A stretch of DNA of 64,000 nt from Ailanthus altissimus (lineage: Eukaryota > Streptophyta > Magnoliopsida > Sapindales > Simaroubaceae): positions 28,866,001 to 28,930,000 of the forward strand of contig OX327700.1 of the NCBI GenBank assembly GCA_946807835.1, written 5' to 3'. Below, piece by piece: positions 35,101 to 45,026 of this stretch (position 1 is its first letter; every line of letters begins with the position of its first letter). The notes below the pieces were generated by a model, which saw only the letters and a list, made by a program, of their open reading frames with translations, searched no databases and was not told the origin of the DNA. The position numbers and the translations under genes are program-made.

Positions 35101-38100
35101 AGGGATCCTAATATATCTTATTAACTCCTTTAGAGATTGTGAGAAAAAATAAAATAAAGAACTCTTAAAGGAATCTATTTGGCGTACCTTTGTTCACATA
35201 AGAACAATAAACGCCCACCATGGTTTCACCCTATTGCATACAAGCACTTAGTATTCTTTAATCTCTTAGAGTTTCTCTTTGATTCTTAATGAATCTAAAA
35301 GGTTTACAAGAGTTTATATAGTGTTTATTAAGTCCTTAGAAACTCTAAACCTAATTGAAATAAGAGTCCATGTGTGTAGGATTTCGAAATTCTCTCAAAG
35401 AAGTCGAATCCGAGTCAAAAATGAAAGTTATCAAAATTGGGCACCTTTGGCACCATGGTGCTAGCGTGACCCAAACTAATGCTATAGCGCTACATGGCTA
35501 ATGCCGCAGCGTTGAGGCTTCTGTCTCCAGCACTGTGGCGCTGCACAATCAGTACCACAGCGCTGAGACCTGGTGTTAATGCCCGCCTTTTTCTTCACTT
35601 CTCCTTATTTTTAACTCTTCGTCTTGCCCCTTCCCTCATATGTCTAATGCATTCTTAACTTCATGATGACTCTTTATTTGGTATTTATTTCAATTCATAT
35701 TCATACATAAATGTTGAACCATCACTTCCTATATATATATATATATATATTTCTATCATAGAAACTAGTGGATGTTTGATTTTGAAGAATGTAAGTGTAC
35801 TATTACCATTTACTAATTTACCTGCATCTTCATTCCATCTTCAGCAATCCATAAATAATCCGGAATTCTAGCAAGATGCTTTTTAAAATAATCTCCGTTT
35901 GGATCTTCGACCCAACAAGCAAGCATGCATAACACCTGTGTAGTTCAAGCAATACAAATGTATTATTCAAGTGTAGAGTAAGTAGATAATGTATATATGT
36001 TTCTAAAATTGTGATAATGTTGTTACCTTTTCCACACATCCAATTGTGATGTATCGACTGTTCTCATCTTCGTAATGAATGTGCTTCATTGTAACTTGAA
36101 GAGCCTTTTCTCTGATCATCTTGTTGAATGGCCAACGAGTGAGAAATGGCTCTGTGAACACATATAAACTGTCCCAAATCAAGTCTTGTAGCAAAGGATG
36201 GGGATAGTAAAGATCCTCCTGCAATAACAATTTGCAACAAGATAAATTTAATTACGTATGCTAAAAGGAAATACCTAAGAACGGAATTAACATGCATTAT
36301 TAACTAATAATAGCAATGCTACACAGTTTGTATCTCAGTTGGTGTGGCGAACAACATGCATGCCCGGAATGAATTTATGAAGTTTATGCGCACCTTTGCA
36401 CATAAATGGCGTGCTTTCCTCCAATTAACTGCATGATAAGGTTGAGCGTAGAGTTCTTCTCTCAATTGCAGAATGAGAGGTGTGATTGGTCCTACGAACT
36501 TCTTGCCATATAAATATGACATTGGCATGTATACCATGCGGCAATAGCACCACATTTTTGCTGCATATAATAGGGCAATTAGAGAAGGTTTAATGCCTCA
36601 AAGCCCAAAAGACAAATAGAGGAAGCATATGCTTTGTTTCAAGTCAATATTATACAATCTTGCAAACTAGATCTAAGCCAAGAAATTGCAAGAACCTGGG
36701 TGGATGGGAAGAAATGAAGGAAGGATCCAAAATTCCGGAGGCATTGGGTTGCTTCCGGACCAATCAAAAACACCGAGTATCTACAACAAAGGTGAAGCAT
36801 ATATAGAGAGAAAATTATGACATGGGATATATAACTAAATTAACATGAACAAATAATACTGCGTGGGCCGTGAAATTTTCATACCGAAAGCCAAGTTTTT
36901 CCCCAGGAGGGAATGTGGGTAACACCACCACGGTCAAGAATCCATTTTCGAGCTCTTGCACAAGCATTGTCTTGACCACCACCAGGTCCTTCTCCCAGAA
37001 TTCGCATACAAATGTAGCTAAGTGCTGTGCAAAACATGGAGCTGTGCCCCTCGATGTGCAATCCCCAACCACCATCTTCATTCTGCAACAAAGGTTTTTC
37101 TTAAAAAGAATATATCTGAGGTTACTTTTAAAGTATATTTAAAATTAAGGCGTCTTGATTTACAAATTCATAATTACTGTGGAGTAACTAGTAATTAACT
37201 ATAGTTGGCTTTTTTTTTTATTCCGAAACTTACATTAGAGTTAAGGGAGAGGGGCTAAAATAACTATACAATTTAGAAGTGTCGGTGTGAGGGATTATTA
37301 TTATTTAACTTTAGTCAAATAAAATTTGTTTTTTAACATGTTATATATGTAATAATTACATATAAAATATATTGTTAAAAAATTGATAATTTAACAATTT
37401 TAATTGAATAAGAATTGAAATGAATCTTAAAATAAAGAGTTACAAGAAGTCTAGAATATGTGGGACATGTATGGAGAAGTCTAGGATTTATGGAATATGA
37501 AGGAGGAAGCGAAATGGGACTCAAAGACGTGAAGGAAGTAAGAAAACGCGAGATAGGGGCTGCCAGGGCTGAGCGCCGCAGGGCCCAGGACAGCAGGCGC
37601 TAGGTCCCCAACGTCGTGGCGATGGGCGCGATAATGCCCAGCGCCGCAGCGCTAGATGCGTCAGAAATTCGTTTTTCAACCGGATTTTGAGTTTTAGAAA
37701 GTTTTGGACTTTCAAAACAAATGGACTCTTACTCCAATAAGGAATAGGGTTAGTATGCACGAAACACACCCTATATAAACACTTGTAAACCCTTGATTTT
37801 AGATTAAGCATTAAGAGAGACTCTAAGAGAGGGGAAGAACTGGGTAGACATTAAGTGCTTGTACGCGTGGAGCCATTGTTTGGGTGATCATTGTTCGTGG
37901 TAGAGTAAGGGTTCATTAAACGTTTAGGTCCTTTTAAGGGTTCTTCAAATTGAGTTTTCCTTATAATATCTCTAGAAAGTTAATAAGAGAAGTTAGGATC
38001 CTTGGATCCACCGTGAACGTAAGTAATTGGCCGAATCACGTAAGATTGTGTTGTACTCTTTTGTTTTCTGCTTTGGATTCTTGCTATTTTTCTTGATTAA

Positions 38101-41100
38101 CAGGTTATTTCGCTGCGCAATGAGGTTATGGTTCTAGGTTGAACTTGAAATTCTTCGCTTCAACATAACCTCGAGAGGGAGAAGGGTGTTTCCTCCCTCA
38201 ACAAACTGGTATCAGAGCCAGGTTTGATAATACACATTTGGGGCATTTAAACCATGGCTACAATCAAGCAAGAAATAGAGAAGTTCAATGGGATGAATGA
38301 CTTCAATCTTTGGAGGAAGAAGGTTAGGGCTCTACTAGTGAAGGAAGGGTTAGACTCAACTCTAGAGGAAGTTAGCTACTCAACTAACGATGAGGCGACA
38401 ACCTTAAAGTCCGAGCAGAAAGATTGGGACACGATTCGGAGAAAGGCTCACAACACCTTATTCCCAGTGTTGAGCGACGAAGTATTAAGGGAAGTTGGTG
38501 ATGAAGAAACCGCTTTGGGGTTATGAAAGAGGCTCAAGGCATTGTACATGAAGAAGTCTCTTGCAAATAGATTTCTTGTAAAATAGAAACTACATCAGCT
38601 AACAATGCATGAGGGAACTTCATTGAGAGCTCACATTGACGAGTTCAATAAGATCATCATAAGTCTTGAGCAACTGGGCATTAAAACTGAGGATGAAGAC
38701 AAGGCCATTATCCTGTTAAGTTCGTTGCCAAAGAGCTATATGGATACGCTGCTGTATGGAAATGAGTCTTTAACAATGAATGACGTCAAGACATCATTGA
38801 ACTTAAAATAATTGACAAAGAGATCTGAGTTTGAAAGTGGAGCAGCTTTGCTTGCACAAGGAAATAATAGCAACCAATCAAGGAGGAGATCCAAGAAATG
38901 TTTCCTTTGTAATAAGGAATGGCACTTTGTGAAGGATTGTCCAAAATCAAAAGGCCAAGGAGGGTGGGCTGCAATCGATACAGAGGAAGATACCGAAGCT
39001 GTAGACACAATGGTAGCCTCAAGGGGAAAGTACGCTGACAAATGGATACTAGATTCGGGGTGCAGCGTCCATATGTGTCCTGATAGATCGATGTTTACCA
39101 ACTATAAAGCCAAGAGAGATAAAGCTCTAATGGGAATGACATGACTTGTAAGATCATAGGAATTGGTGACATAAGGCTGAGAATGCAAGGTAGAGAAACT
39201 AGGGACTTACATAGTGTAAGGCATGATCCAAAAGTGAGGAGGAACTTGATATCCCTAGGCAAGCTCGATGAGGAAGGATATTCGGTTAGAGCAGAAAAAA
39301 TGAAAACTAAGGGTAGAGAAATGACCTATAAGGTTTAAGGGTGAGAAGCACAATTGGGGACTCTATATGCTTACTGGGATGGCTATAAGTGGCCCAACGC
39401 GGGGTGTTGGGGTAATGCAAACCACTAGGCGACATCCAAACCGTACTCACCGAGGTAATAAGGGTCGAAAAAGAGTGCAACGCATCTATACCCTATGCAA
39501 GGTGCATAAATGTATTTGGAGGCCAAAGTCACTAGCCCGGGGAAAGTTAAGTCTTGGTGGAGACTTAACTGAACTCAACTCTAGGTGATAGAGTATTGGT
39601 GTGGACGGGATCTCGAAGCCTTTTTATTCGAAAGATTTTGAATCAAGGAAAGGTTTGTTAGAAATTTGGTGATTCAACAATCTTGGTTTGACAAGAATTG
39701 AGATGAATATCAAAATAAAGAGTTACAAGATGTCCAGAATGTGTGTGACACGTATGGAGAAGTCTATGATGTATGGGACACGAAGGGGGAAGCAAAACGG
39801 GACTCAAAGACGTGAAAGAAGCAAGAAAACGCGGGATAGAGGTTGCCAGGGCTGAGCGCCACAGGGCCCAAGACAGCAACCCAGCGCCGCGGCGATGGGA
39901 GCGATAATGCCCAGCGCCGCGGTGCCAGACGCGTCAGAAATTCATTTTTCAACCAGATTTCGAGTTTTGAACTTCCAAAACAAGTGGACTCTTACTTCAA
40001 TAAGAAATAAGGTTAGTAGGCACGAAACACACCCTATATAAATACTTGTAAACCCTTGATTTTAGATTAAGCATTAAGAGAGACTCTAAGAGAGAGAAAG
40101 AACTTGGTAAACACTAAGTGCTTGTGTGCGCTAGGGTGGAGCTGTTGTTTGGGTGATCATTATTCGTGGTAGAGTAAGGGTTCACTAAACGTTTAGGTCC
40201 TTTTGAGAGTTCTTCAAATTGAGTTTTCCTTGTAATATCTCTAGAGAGTTAATAAAAGAGGGTAGGATCCTTAGATCCACCATAGACGTAGATAATTGAT
40301 AAAATCACATAAAATTGTGTTGTACTCTTTTATTTTCTATTTTAAATTTTTATTATTTTACTTTATTAACATGTTATTTTATTGCATAATATTTAAGATT
40401 TTAAGTTAAATTTAATATTCTTTACTTTAACATAATTTAAAAAAAAAAATAGAGCGTTTCCTTCCCCCCATCGCATACTCCAACGTTATTGTAGGTGTTA
40501 ATTAATTGAAGATAAAAATTTGAATATTAGTAAAAGAATTTGAGATTCCAATTTTGCTCGTATCAAGTTAAGAAGGAGATTGAGATATATTCTTATAATA
40601 TTAAAAAGAAATTATCGTTGTTAGAATGCAGAGTTTACCTGATGATAGTAAATGTAACGAAGTATTTCCTTGCGATGCTCGGCTGGGAACACAGTATCAA
40701 CATGCCCAGTAATATACATGCACATTACCTGCAATTTAAGTATTCAGAAATTAAATATATATATATATATATTTTAAGTTTAGAGGGGATGAGAAATTTT
40801 ATTCACTAAATACAATTTTTTTTTTATTTAAATTCAGATGACCATAAATGTAAAAAGTATTTACGACTATTTAAGCTACGCTCAAAGGCTATTTGAACAT
40901 TAAACCAGCTGATGACCTACATATTTTAATATAGTTTATGGTCTCAGAAAGCAAGTTGGGTCCATTACTGAAAACTTAAAAAGACAAAGACAAATTGTTA
41001 AAATGTCAAAACACTTTTATCACTCACTAAGGGAGGAAGAAAAAATAAAGGACCGGCATTTTCAGCAGGCCAATGACCGTCGGTGGCCTGCAAAGCTGAG

Positions 41101-42792
41101 AAGAAATGGACGGCTCTCTTCAACGTTGTTGTCGCTGTTTCATATGTTATTTCTTCCCCATCTTCAACCTTTACTTGTGGGATTGTTTGTTTGAAAATTT
41201 TCTCCCTCAGAAACTGAAAATTTTTCCAACCATCTTAATAACATCGCACACAAGTAATAATAAAATTAAGAAACTGAAAATTTTCAACGTTTATTAAAAA
41301 AAGGGTCAAGTGTTGAACTTTAATTTAAAAATAAACGTCTGCATTTAAGAATTATTTTATATATATATATATAACACTAATTAAGTGGGTAAAATCTATG
41401 TTAAAAAAAATTAAATGGGTAAAATCATTTAACAGTTAGTATTAAGTATGCGACTCTTAAAAAGTTGACTGATTCAATAAATAACATCAGTAAAGTCATC
41501 ATATGGTCTCAATTAATTGACATCTATCTGTTTATTTAAGTAAACATCAAAAGAATAAGAGAGACAATTAATGACAAACAAAGTTAACTTTATATGGAAT
41601 GGATGAATAATATTTCATTATAACAATTAATTTATTTAATTAATAATTAATAATGAAATACTATTAAAATAAGTAAGAATTAATTAAATAATTTATTTAA
41701 TTTTTTATTATTTGTTAAAAAATAATTAATTATTAAATTATGGAATTTTATTTGTTCAAATAGTTAATTAAATTAAAAATTATTAATTTAATAATTAAAT
41801 AATTAATATATTTAGTTATAATTTAATAATTAATAAAATAAATAATTAAATTGAATTAAAAGAAAGCAATAGTCCAAGAAAAAAGAAAGGGCCATTTTAA
41901 GCGCCTTTTATTGTGCGTAACAAATTTTTGATCCGCAAAATTTAAAAAAAATTATAATTTTTTCTTTCTTATTTATTATATTTTTCTCTAAAACTTCATT
42001 GTTAAATGTTGGAGTGTATTTTTTGAGATGAATTTTCAAAAACTTAAGTAATTTTTATGAATTTATTTTTAAATATTTTATTCATTATTATTTTTAATCA
42101 ACAAGTCCAATTATTTTCATTTTTTATAGTTTTGACTAATAAAATTACGTTATTACTTTGTGGTTAAAAAAATGGTCTAAAAATATTGGCCATTCTCTCA
42201 TCTTTATTATTATTATTAAAAAGGGAAATTTTATAAATAAATTTAAAAAAAAAACATAATGAGTGATTTGATAGATGAAATCAGACATGATAGAAAAGTT
42301 ACACAGTTGAGTTCAAAACTGTTTCTCTGTTTCTTTCCTTCTTTCGTCTTTTTTTTTTTGTTTCTTTTGAGCATCTTTACTAATGATTATGTTTCTCTTT
42401 CCTTTATGATCAAAACTAAATAATATTTTCCACGGTTAGTAACTCGGAGATCATGCTGATAATCAATGGAAATTACATAAAGTATCTACAAACTTATAGT
42501 AGAAAAATTTATGAAAATTAAAAATTTGGAGGCTATAATATTATCGCAAATAGAGAAATGATTCTTAACATTAAGATTATAATCATATCACCTGCATTCG
42601 CCAGAGGAGATCGGCACTGGGTTTGACGAGGTAACGGTTGTTGTAGAAGTTTTGACGAGCGGCTTCTACCTGAGCTCGCTCCTGAGGAGTGCCTGCCTCG
42701 GGATCATACTCCCATATTTGCCTGCCCACGAAGTTGTTTGTGCTGTAAATGTAAGGGTCCTTGCCCCCATCTGCTACCTTAAGCTTCCACAT
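20003..42792 (-). CDS. Oxidosqualene cyclase, beta-amyrin synthase type (17 exons)
   Basis: Cyclises 2,3-oxidosqualene to a pentacyclic triterpene, most likely beta-amyrin, at the ER membrane. Exons on the minus strand: 42592-42792, 41028-41213, 40639-40728, 36885-37082, 36696-36780, 36394-36560, 36027-36218, 35822-35935, 30279-30398, 30007-30129, 29799-29897, 29616-29672, 29245-29435, 28961-29138, 20490-20570, 20294-20377, 20003-20128. All introns are GT-AG. The lengths sum to 2,292 nt: 763 residues plus TAA, the normal family size, with no stop or frameshift. Visible features: QW motifs (109-QATDGHW, 602-QLPDGSW, 651-QRDDGGW), MWCYCR 256-261 (Trp257 favours beta-amyrin over lupeol synthases, which have Leu), DCTAE 485-489 with catalytic Asp485, and F413, F474, W534, W612, F728 at the positions known in beta-amyrin synthases. 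Introns 3, 8 and 14 are enlarged by retroelements to about 3.6, 5.4 and 8.4 kb. Product specificity is inferred; another amyrin-type product is possible. Confidence 0.93.
20836..21066 (+). repeat. 5' LTR remnant of the intron 14 copia relic
   Basis: It starts TGTTAGAATC and ends CCCTAACA, directly before the TGGTATTAGAG primer site. It aligns with both ends of 28206-28948 but lacks the middle (about 510 bp, including the GC-rich block), so one internal deletion is the simplest explanation. Confidence 0.65.
21157..21914 (-). repeat. 3' LTR of the intron 14 copia element
   Basis: 758 bp, TGTTAAAGCGG to ATTCTTACA on the plus strand. It contains a GC-rich cluster (about 21675-21790) with repeated GCGCCGCGGCGCT words, and a TATATAA-type promoter element in the sense direction near 21555. 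The minus-strand frame across the GC block (21653-21862) is an artefact of composition. Confidence 0.88.
22006..25967 (-). pseudogene. Copia gag-pol polyprotein, one stop and one frameshift
   Basis: The ATG at 25967 opens 1,125 uninterrupted codons. Domains in order: copia gag (1-220), zinc knuckle [14 protein letters not shown] (229-242), protease DSGC (283-286), GAG-pre-integrase and integrase (H..H..C..C near 410-450, LRTDNGLEF), RT ([24 protein letters not shown] near 1004). The frame closes at a TAG (about 22590) just after RPDIA. The RNase H then continues in the same frame (22586 down, [26 protein letters not shown]). It shifts once near 22360 and runs on ([19 protein letters not shown]) to a stop at 22006-22008. 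Two lesions in about 1,300 codons mean it was probably functional until fairly recently. The order protease-integrase-RT-RNase H is diagnostic of copia. Confidence 0.9.
26000..26784 (-). repeat. 5' LTR of the intron 14 copia element
   Basis: 785 bp, TGTTGAAGCGG to ATTCTTACA on the plus strand. Compared with the other LTR it has about 27 extra bases inside the GC-rich block (near 26606-26636), apparently a duplication of a GCGCCGTGGCGCTCA-type unit. The GC block spans about 26518-26670 in otherwise AT-rich DNA. TATATA lies at about 26398-26405, and the primer site abuts its inner edge. Confidence 0.88.
26790..28205 (+). pseudogene. Gag-protease remnant and 3' region of the intron 14 copia relic
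   Basis: Frames around 26790-27880 retain copia gag wording, for example [12 protein letters not shown] (27105-27140) and [18 protein letters not shown] (27197-27250). Protease-region wording follows ([23 protein letters not shown], 27660-27720). Stops and frameshifts are frequent. The remnant then jumps straight to a non-coding tail (about 27950-28205) shared with the other two relics, with no integrase, RT or RNase H in between. Confidence 0.7.
28206..28948 (+). repeat. 3' LTR of the intron 14 copia relic
   Basis: It starts TGTTAGAATTGG and ends near 28943-28948. Its GC-richer block (about 28380-28500) is a decayed version of the GC block seen in related LTRs. It ends only about 12 bases before the exon-14 splice donor (28959-28960, minus strand). 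Confidence 0.65.
29140..29173. repeat. (TA)17 microsatellite at the exon 14 splice acceptor
   Basis: An uninterrupted TA run occupies the 3' end of intron 13, ending directly at the TAG acceptor of exon 14 (exon start 29138, minus strand). It takes the place of a normal pyrimidine tract. Length change in this tract could alter acceptor strength. Confidence 0.9.
30528..32530 (-). mobile_element. 5'-truncated LINE in intron 8 of the cyclase
   Basis: A 2.0-kb insertion has 18-bp target duplications ATATGAATAGTCAATCTT (30510-30527 and 32531-32548) and a poly(A) tail on the minus strand (T run at about 30525-30538). It keeps the 3' part of ORF2: the end of RT/thumb ([26 protein letters not shown], 32317-31832), the zf-RVT region (31728-31051, with [14 protein letters not shown] and C-x2-C...H-x4-C spacing at CSRCAKG...HAVWLC), and an RNase H-like domain (30972-30559, with [34 protein letters not shown]). 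Frameshifts separate the blocks. It is oriented with the cyclase transcript. Confidence 0.9.
32800..33505 (-). repeat. 3' LTR of the intron 8 copia relic
   Basis: 706 bp, pairing with 34975-35733. It ends TTTTAACA on the plus strand. The decayed GC block (CGCTGCATAACCAGCGTTGTGG) lies at about 33307-33335. Confidence 0.7.
33640..34868 (-). pseudogene. Gag-protease remnant of the intron 8 copia relic
   Basis: A start ATG remnant is at 34868. Gag wording appears at 34488-34288 ([20 protein letters not shown]). A decayed zinc knuckle appears at 34284 downwards ([15 protein letters not shown], with two of its four ligands lost), followed by a decayed protease ([18 protein letters not shown] changed to DSRC). 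Several stops separate these. After the protease the sequence jumps to the family's shared non-coding tail (about 33830-33640); no integrase or RT is present. Confidence 0.75.
34975..35733 (-). repeat. 5' LTR of the intron 8 copia relic
   Basis: 759 bp, TGTTTGCAGAAG on the plus strand to the TA tract near 35731. It carries a GC-richer block with AGCGCTGAGACC, GTGGCGCTG and CCGCAGCG words (about 35455-35580). Confidence 0.7.
37373..38203 (+). repeat. 5' LTR of the intron 3 copia relic
   Basis: 831 bp. It contains a GC block at 37555-37650 (AGCGCCGCAG, GCGCGATAATGCCCAGCGCC), a CCTATATAAAC promoter-like element near 37768-37780, and GGTGTTTCCTCCCTCAACA at its inner end. It pairs with 39656-40475. 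Confidence 0.8.
38254..39590 (+). pseudogene. Copia gag-protease reading frame, no pol
   Basis: From ATG 38254 the frame reads as copia gag ([14 protein letters not shown], then [13 protein letters not shown]). A canonical zinc knuckle [14 protein letters not shown] (near 38898-38940) and the protease core [14 protein letters not shown] (39043-39085) follow. In-frame stops lie at 38524-38526, 38584-38586 and 38808-38810, and a frameshift near 39135 moves the reading to 39141-39338. Coding similarity ends shortly after, around GLYMLTG (39360), and a non-coding tail runs to the 3' LTR. It is closely similar in gag to the complete copia element at 21157-26784, which could be a helper relative. 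Confidence 0.8.
39656..40475 (+). repeat. 3' LTR of the intron 3 copia relic
   Basis: It starts TGTTAGAAATTTGG and aligns along its length with 37373-38203. The GC block (AGCGCCGCGGCGATGGG, CAGCGCCGCGGTGCC) lies at 39850-39930. The inner part near 40320-40450 has drifted to AT. The exact 3' end is uncertain by about 5 bp. Confidence 0.75.
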
Positions 42793-42940
42793 TAACTCCT
42801 TTCAGATGCTTTCCTTGTTCTTAGCGTTACACCTCTAATATGGCAGCTCAATGATAAATTGTTAGTTCGTCAAATCTTGGAGTAATTGAGGGAGCTAATA
42901 AGAGAAAACAACAAGGGCTTTTGCTAATATATATATCTTT
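42793..42940 (-). promoter_or_regulatory. Putative core promoter and 5' UTR of the cyclase gene
   Basis: A TATATATA run on the minus strand (about 42926-42936) lies about 135 bases upstream of the cyclase ATG, in position for a TATA box with a short leader. The region is AT-rich and other TA runs occur in the window, so this is tentative. No transposon is recognised between it and the start codon. Confidence 0.35.
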
Positions 42941-43789
42941 GTGTGTGTATATGTGTACAGAAAGTCAGAAACGTATTCTAATTAAAGACCAGAAATTAAC
43001 TTTGGAATGGTGGCAGAAACTTTTATGATGATCTTAATTATATACTTGTTCTTATTAGATATTATTATTATTCTTCTTTTTATAATGGGTAATTGATTCC
43101 CTTTGTTCAACTTTTATCTTCTCTCGACGTCAGGTGAGTGACATATTTATGGATCTTATTAATTGCATCATTTTGTTTTTGTCTTTTTTGTTTTGCAGAG
43201 GATAACTTTTAAGTATAGACCCAAAATTTTTGTAATTCAATGGTTAACGAAATAAATTTATTTTATAAAAAAAGTTTGATTTAAATGATAAAGATGAAAT
43301 TAAAAAATTGGACCAATTGCTTCGCTCCTCATAAGAAAGTCGTTTGTCAAGGACTAATTAAAACAAAAGTGAAGTTGCATTAGAAATTTTTTCAACATAA
43401 ATATTTCAATGCTTAAATCAATAAAGATCTAAAAAAAACTAAAAGATAAGAGAATAGAAAGGGTGTTAATTGCTTTGTGTGAATTTTAATATTGAGTATT
43501 CGATTTGAGTTTTAATTTTAGTGCCAATTTTTTCATTTATTTATAAGATGAGGATATGAAATTTATTTGTAACTCTTTAAATCTTTTTTAATGTGGGTGT
43601 CATTATGAACTTGTCCTTTTTGAATTCTACTATTAGAATATTTTTGAAATTATACTTGATCTTACTTACCTTGGTAGGATTATCTATTTTTAGAGTTTTT
43701 TTTTAATAAACTTTACTTTATCCACAATTCTTTACATTTCTTATAAGTTAAATTTTTTTAATAGTTATTTTAATTATTCAAGGTGGCCA

Positions 43790-44140
43790 TTTTTTGGACC
43801 TTCCCTTACTTGATTCGAACAAGAGTTATTTCTCTTTGATCAAGACTTGTTCAAATAATATGGTCATATTCGACAGTTATTTTGTTTGGCCTTGTAAATA
43901 GTGAGTTTGATCGAGCATAGTAGTTGGGTTTTGACCATTACTCTAACCAACTCAAAGAGATTGTAATTCTCTTATAGAAGATTGACAGAACAAGGTAGTC
44001 AAGTTTTGACTATTATTCTTACTAATTCAGAGGGTGTGGACTTAGTCTTCTCTCCTTTATGAGTCTGACCGAATAGGGTAATCAGATTTCGATCATTGTT
44101 CTGAGTAACTTTGAAAATGTATCTTAATTTAAGGACACTT
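43790..44140. repeat. Degenerate ~80-bp tandem repeat upstream of the cyclase
   Basis: At least three diverged units start near 43906, 43982 and 44065. Each reads TTTGA[TC]CGA..A..GTAGT..GTTTTGACCATTA and continues through AACCAACTCAAAG-like sequence. A more diverged copy may lie at about 43800-43900. No coding sequence is present. It lies about 1.1 kb upstream of the cyclase start codon. Confidence 0.5.
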
Positions 44141-44545
44141 AATGAGTCGACACTTTTCTTTTGAGTCTTATGTATTTAATGTTCTCTTTAAGTTATTTTA
44201 GTTTAAGGTCTTTGAGCCTCGTAGGACCTTAGATCTTAGCATGATTAGTGAGCTAATGAGGTAATCGGCTGATTTTAAATAAGTTTTAACAACAAAAAAA
44301 TCATACTTACCAATTATATATATAGATTAATTGATGGAAATCGTAAGTTAGATTTGTTTTTTTTTATTAAATCCTCAAAAGCCTCGTCACATCAAATGCT
44401 TACTTATAATATGTATACATATTTTCTTTTTCTTTTTTGCATAAATGTGTATGAAGTTATTTTAAATGTAACCAACCATAATGGGATAATCATTAAATCG
44501 TGACTTAAAAGTAATTTTTATAAACCTCAACCGTCTACACCGTGC

Positions 44546-45026
44546 ACTCATTTTGTTATAATTCGCCGTCAAAGTTAATTAATGTAAGGATAAATAAATA
44601 ATTATATTGAGTAAATTTGATTAAAAAAATATAAAATTAGAAAATTACTCATATATCCTTCAACAAATGCAAAATCAAAAATTTTTTTCTCTCTCTCTCT
44701 TCTCTTTTTCCTCTCTCATTTTTTGACTCTCTCGCATCTCTTTTATCGATCTGCAGATCTACACTACTAATGAATGAGCGGCTGATGATGAATCAAATCG
44801 TGACCATAACAACACTTCATCATAAAGCTAAGCACGACAATGTTGGCCGTTGCACGATCCTCATGTAGCCACGTATAGCTCTCAACATAAAAAGTAATTC
44901 ATTTTATTATTTTAAGGTTATACTCATCTTATATTGGTTTGATGTAGCTTAAGGGTAAAAATGTACTTTTATGAGTCAAATTTGTCAACTGTCTATTCTA
45001 ATAGCAAATTCTAACAAAATAGGTGC
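44546..45026. mobile_element. Candidate MITE with short terminal inverted repeats
   Basis: TCATTTTGTTATAATTCGC (44548-44566) and GCAAATTCTAACAAAATAGG (45004-45023) are near inverted copies bounding a ~480-bp non-coding AT-rich segment that contains a CT-rich run (44685-44745). No secure target duplication is seen. It may be chance similarity. Confidence 0.3.

Larger units (their letters stand above)
32724..35733 (-). mobile_element. Copia gag-protease relic in intron 8, with an extra leader copy
   Basis: Read on the minus strand: 5' LTR 34975-35733, primer site TGGTATTAAAG (about 34962-34972), gag-protease remnant 34868 to about 33830, non-coding tail to 33506, 3' LTR 32800-33505. Left of the 3' LTR, 32724-32799 is a second copy (about 78% by eye) of the leader and primer-site region found at 34895-34974. 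Both ends abut (TA)n tracts (about 32705-32725 and 35729-35750), so it probably inserted into a TA microsatellite. It belongs to the same family as the relics in introns 3 and 14. Confidence 0.75.
37373..40475 (+). mobile_element. Copia gag-protease relic in intron 3 of the cyclase
   Basis: The best preserved member of the gag-protease-only family. 5' LTR 37373-38203 (TGTTAAAA to CCTCAACA), primer site TGGTATCAGAGCC (38208-38220), gag-protease remnant from ATG 38254 to about 39340, shared non-coding tail to 39655, 3' LTR 39656 to about 40475. The interior is only 1.45 kb, with no integrase, RT or RNase H. It lies antisense to the cyclase between exons 3 and 4. Flanking 5-mers (TATAT and TACTC) do not match, so no target duplication is claimed. 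Confidence 0.8.

Noticed and set aside
37368..40480. Target-site duplication for the intron 3 copia relic
   Set aside because: The flanking five bases (TATAT versus TACTC) do not match well, and the 3' LTR end has drifted, so no duplication is claimed.
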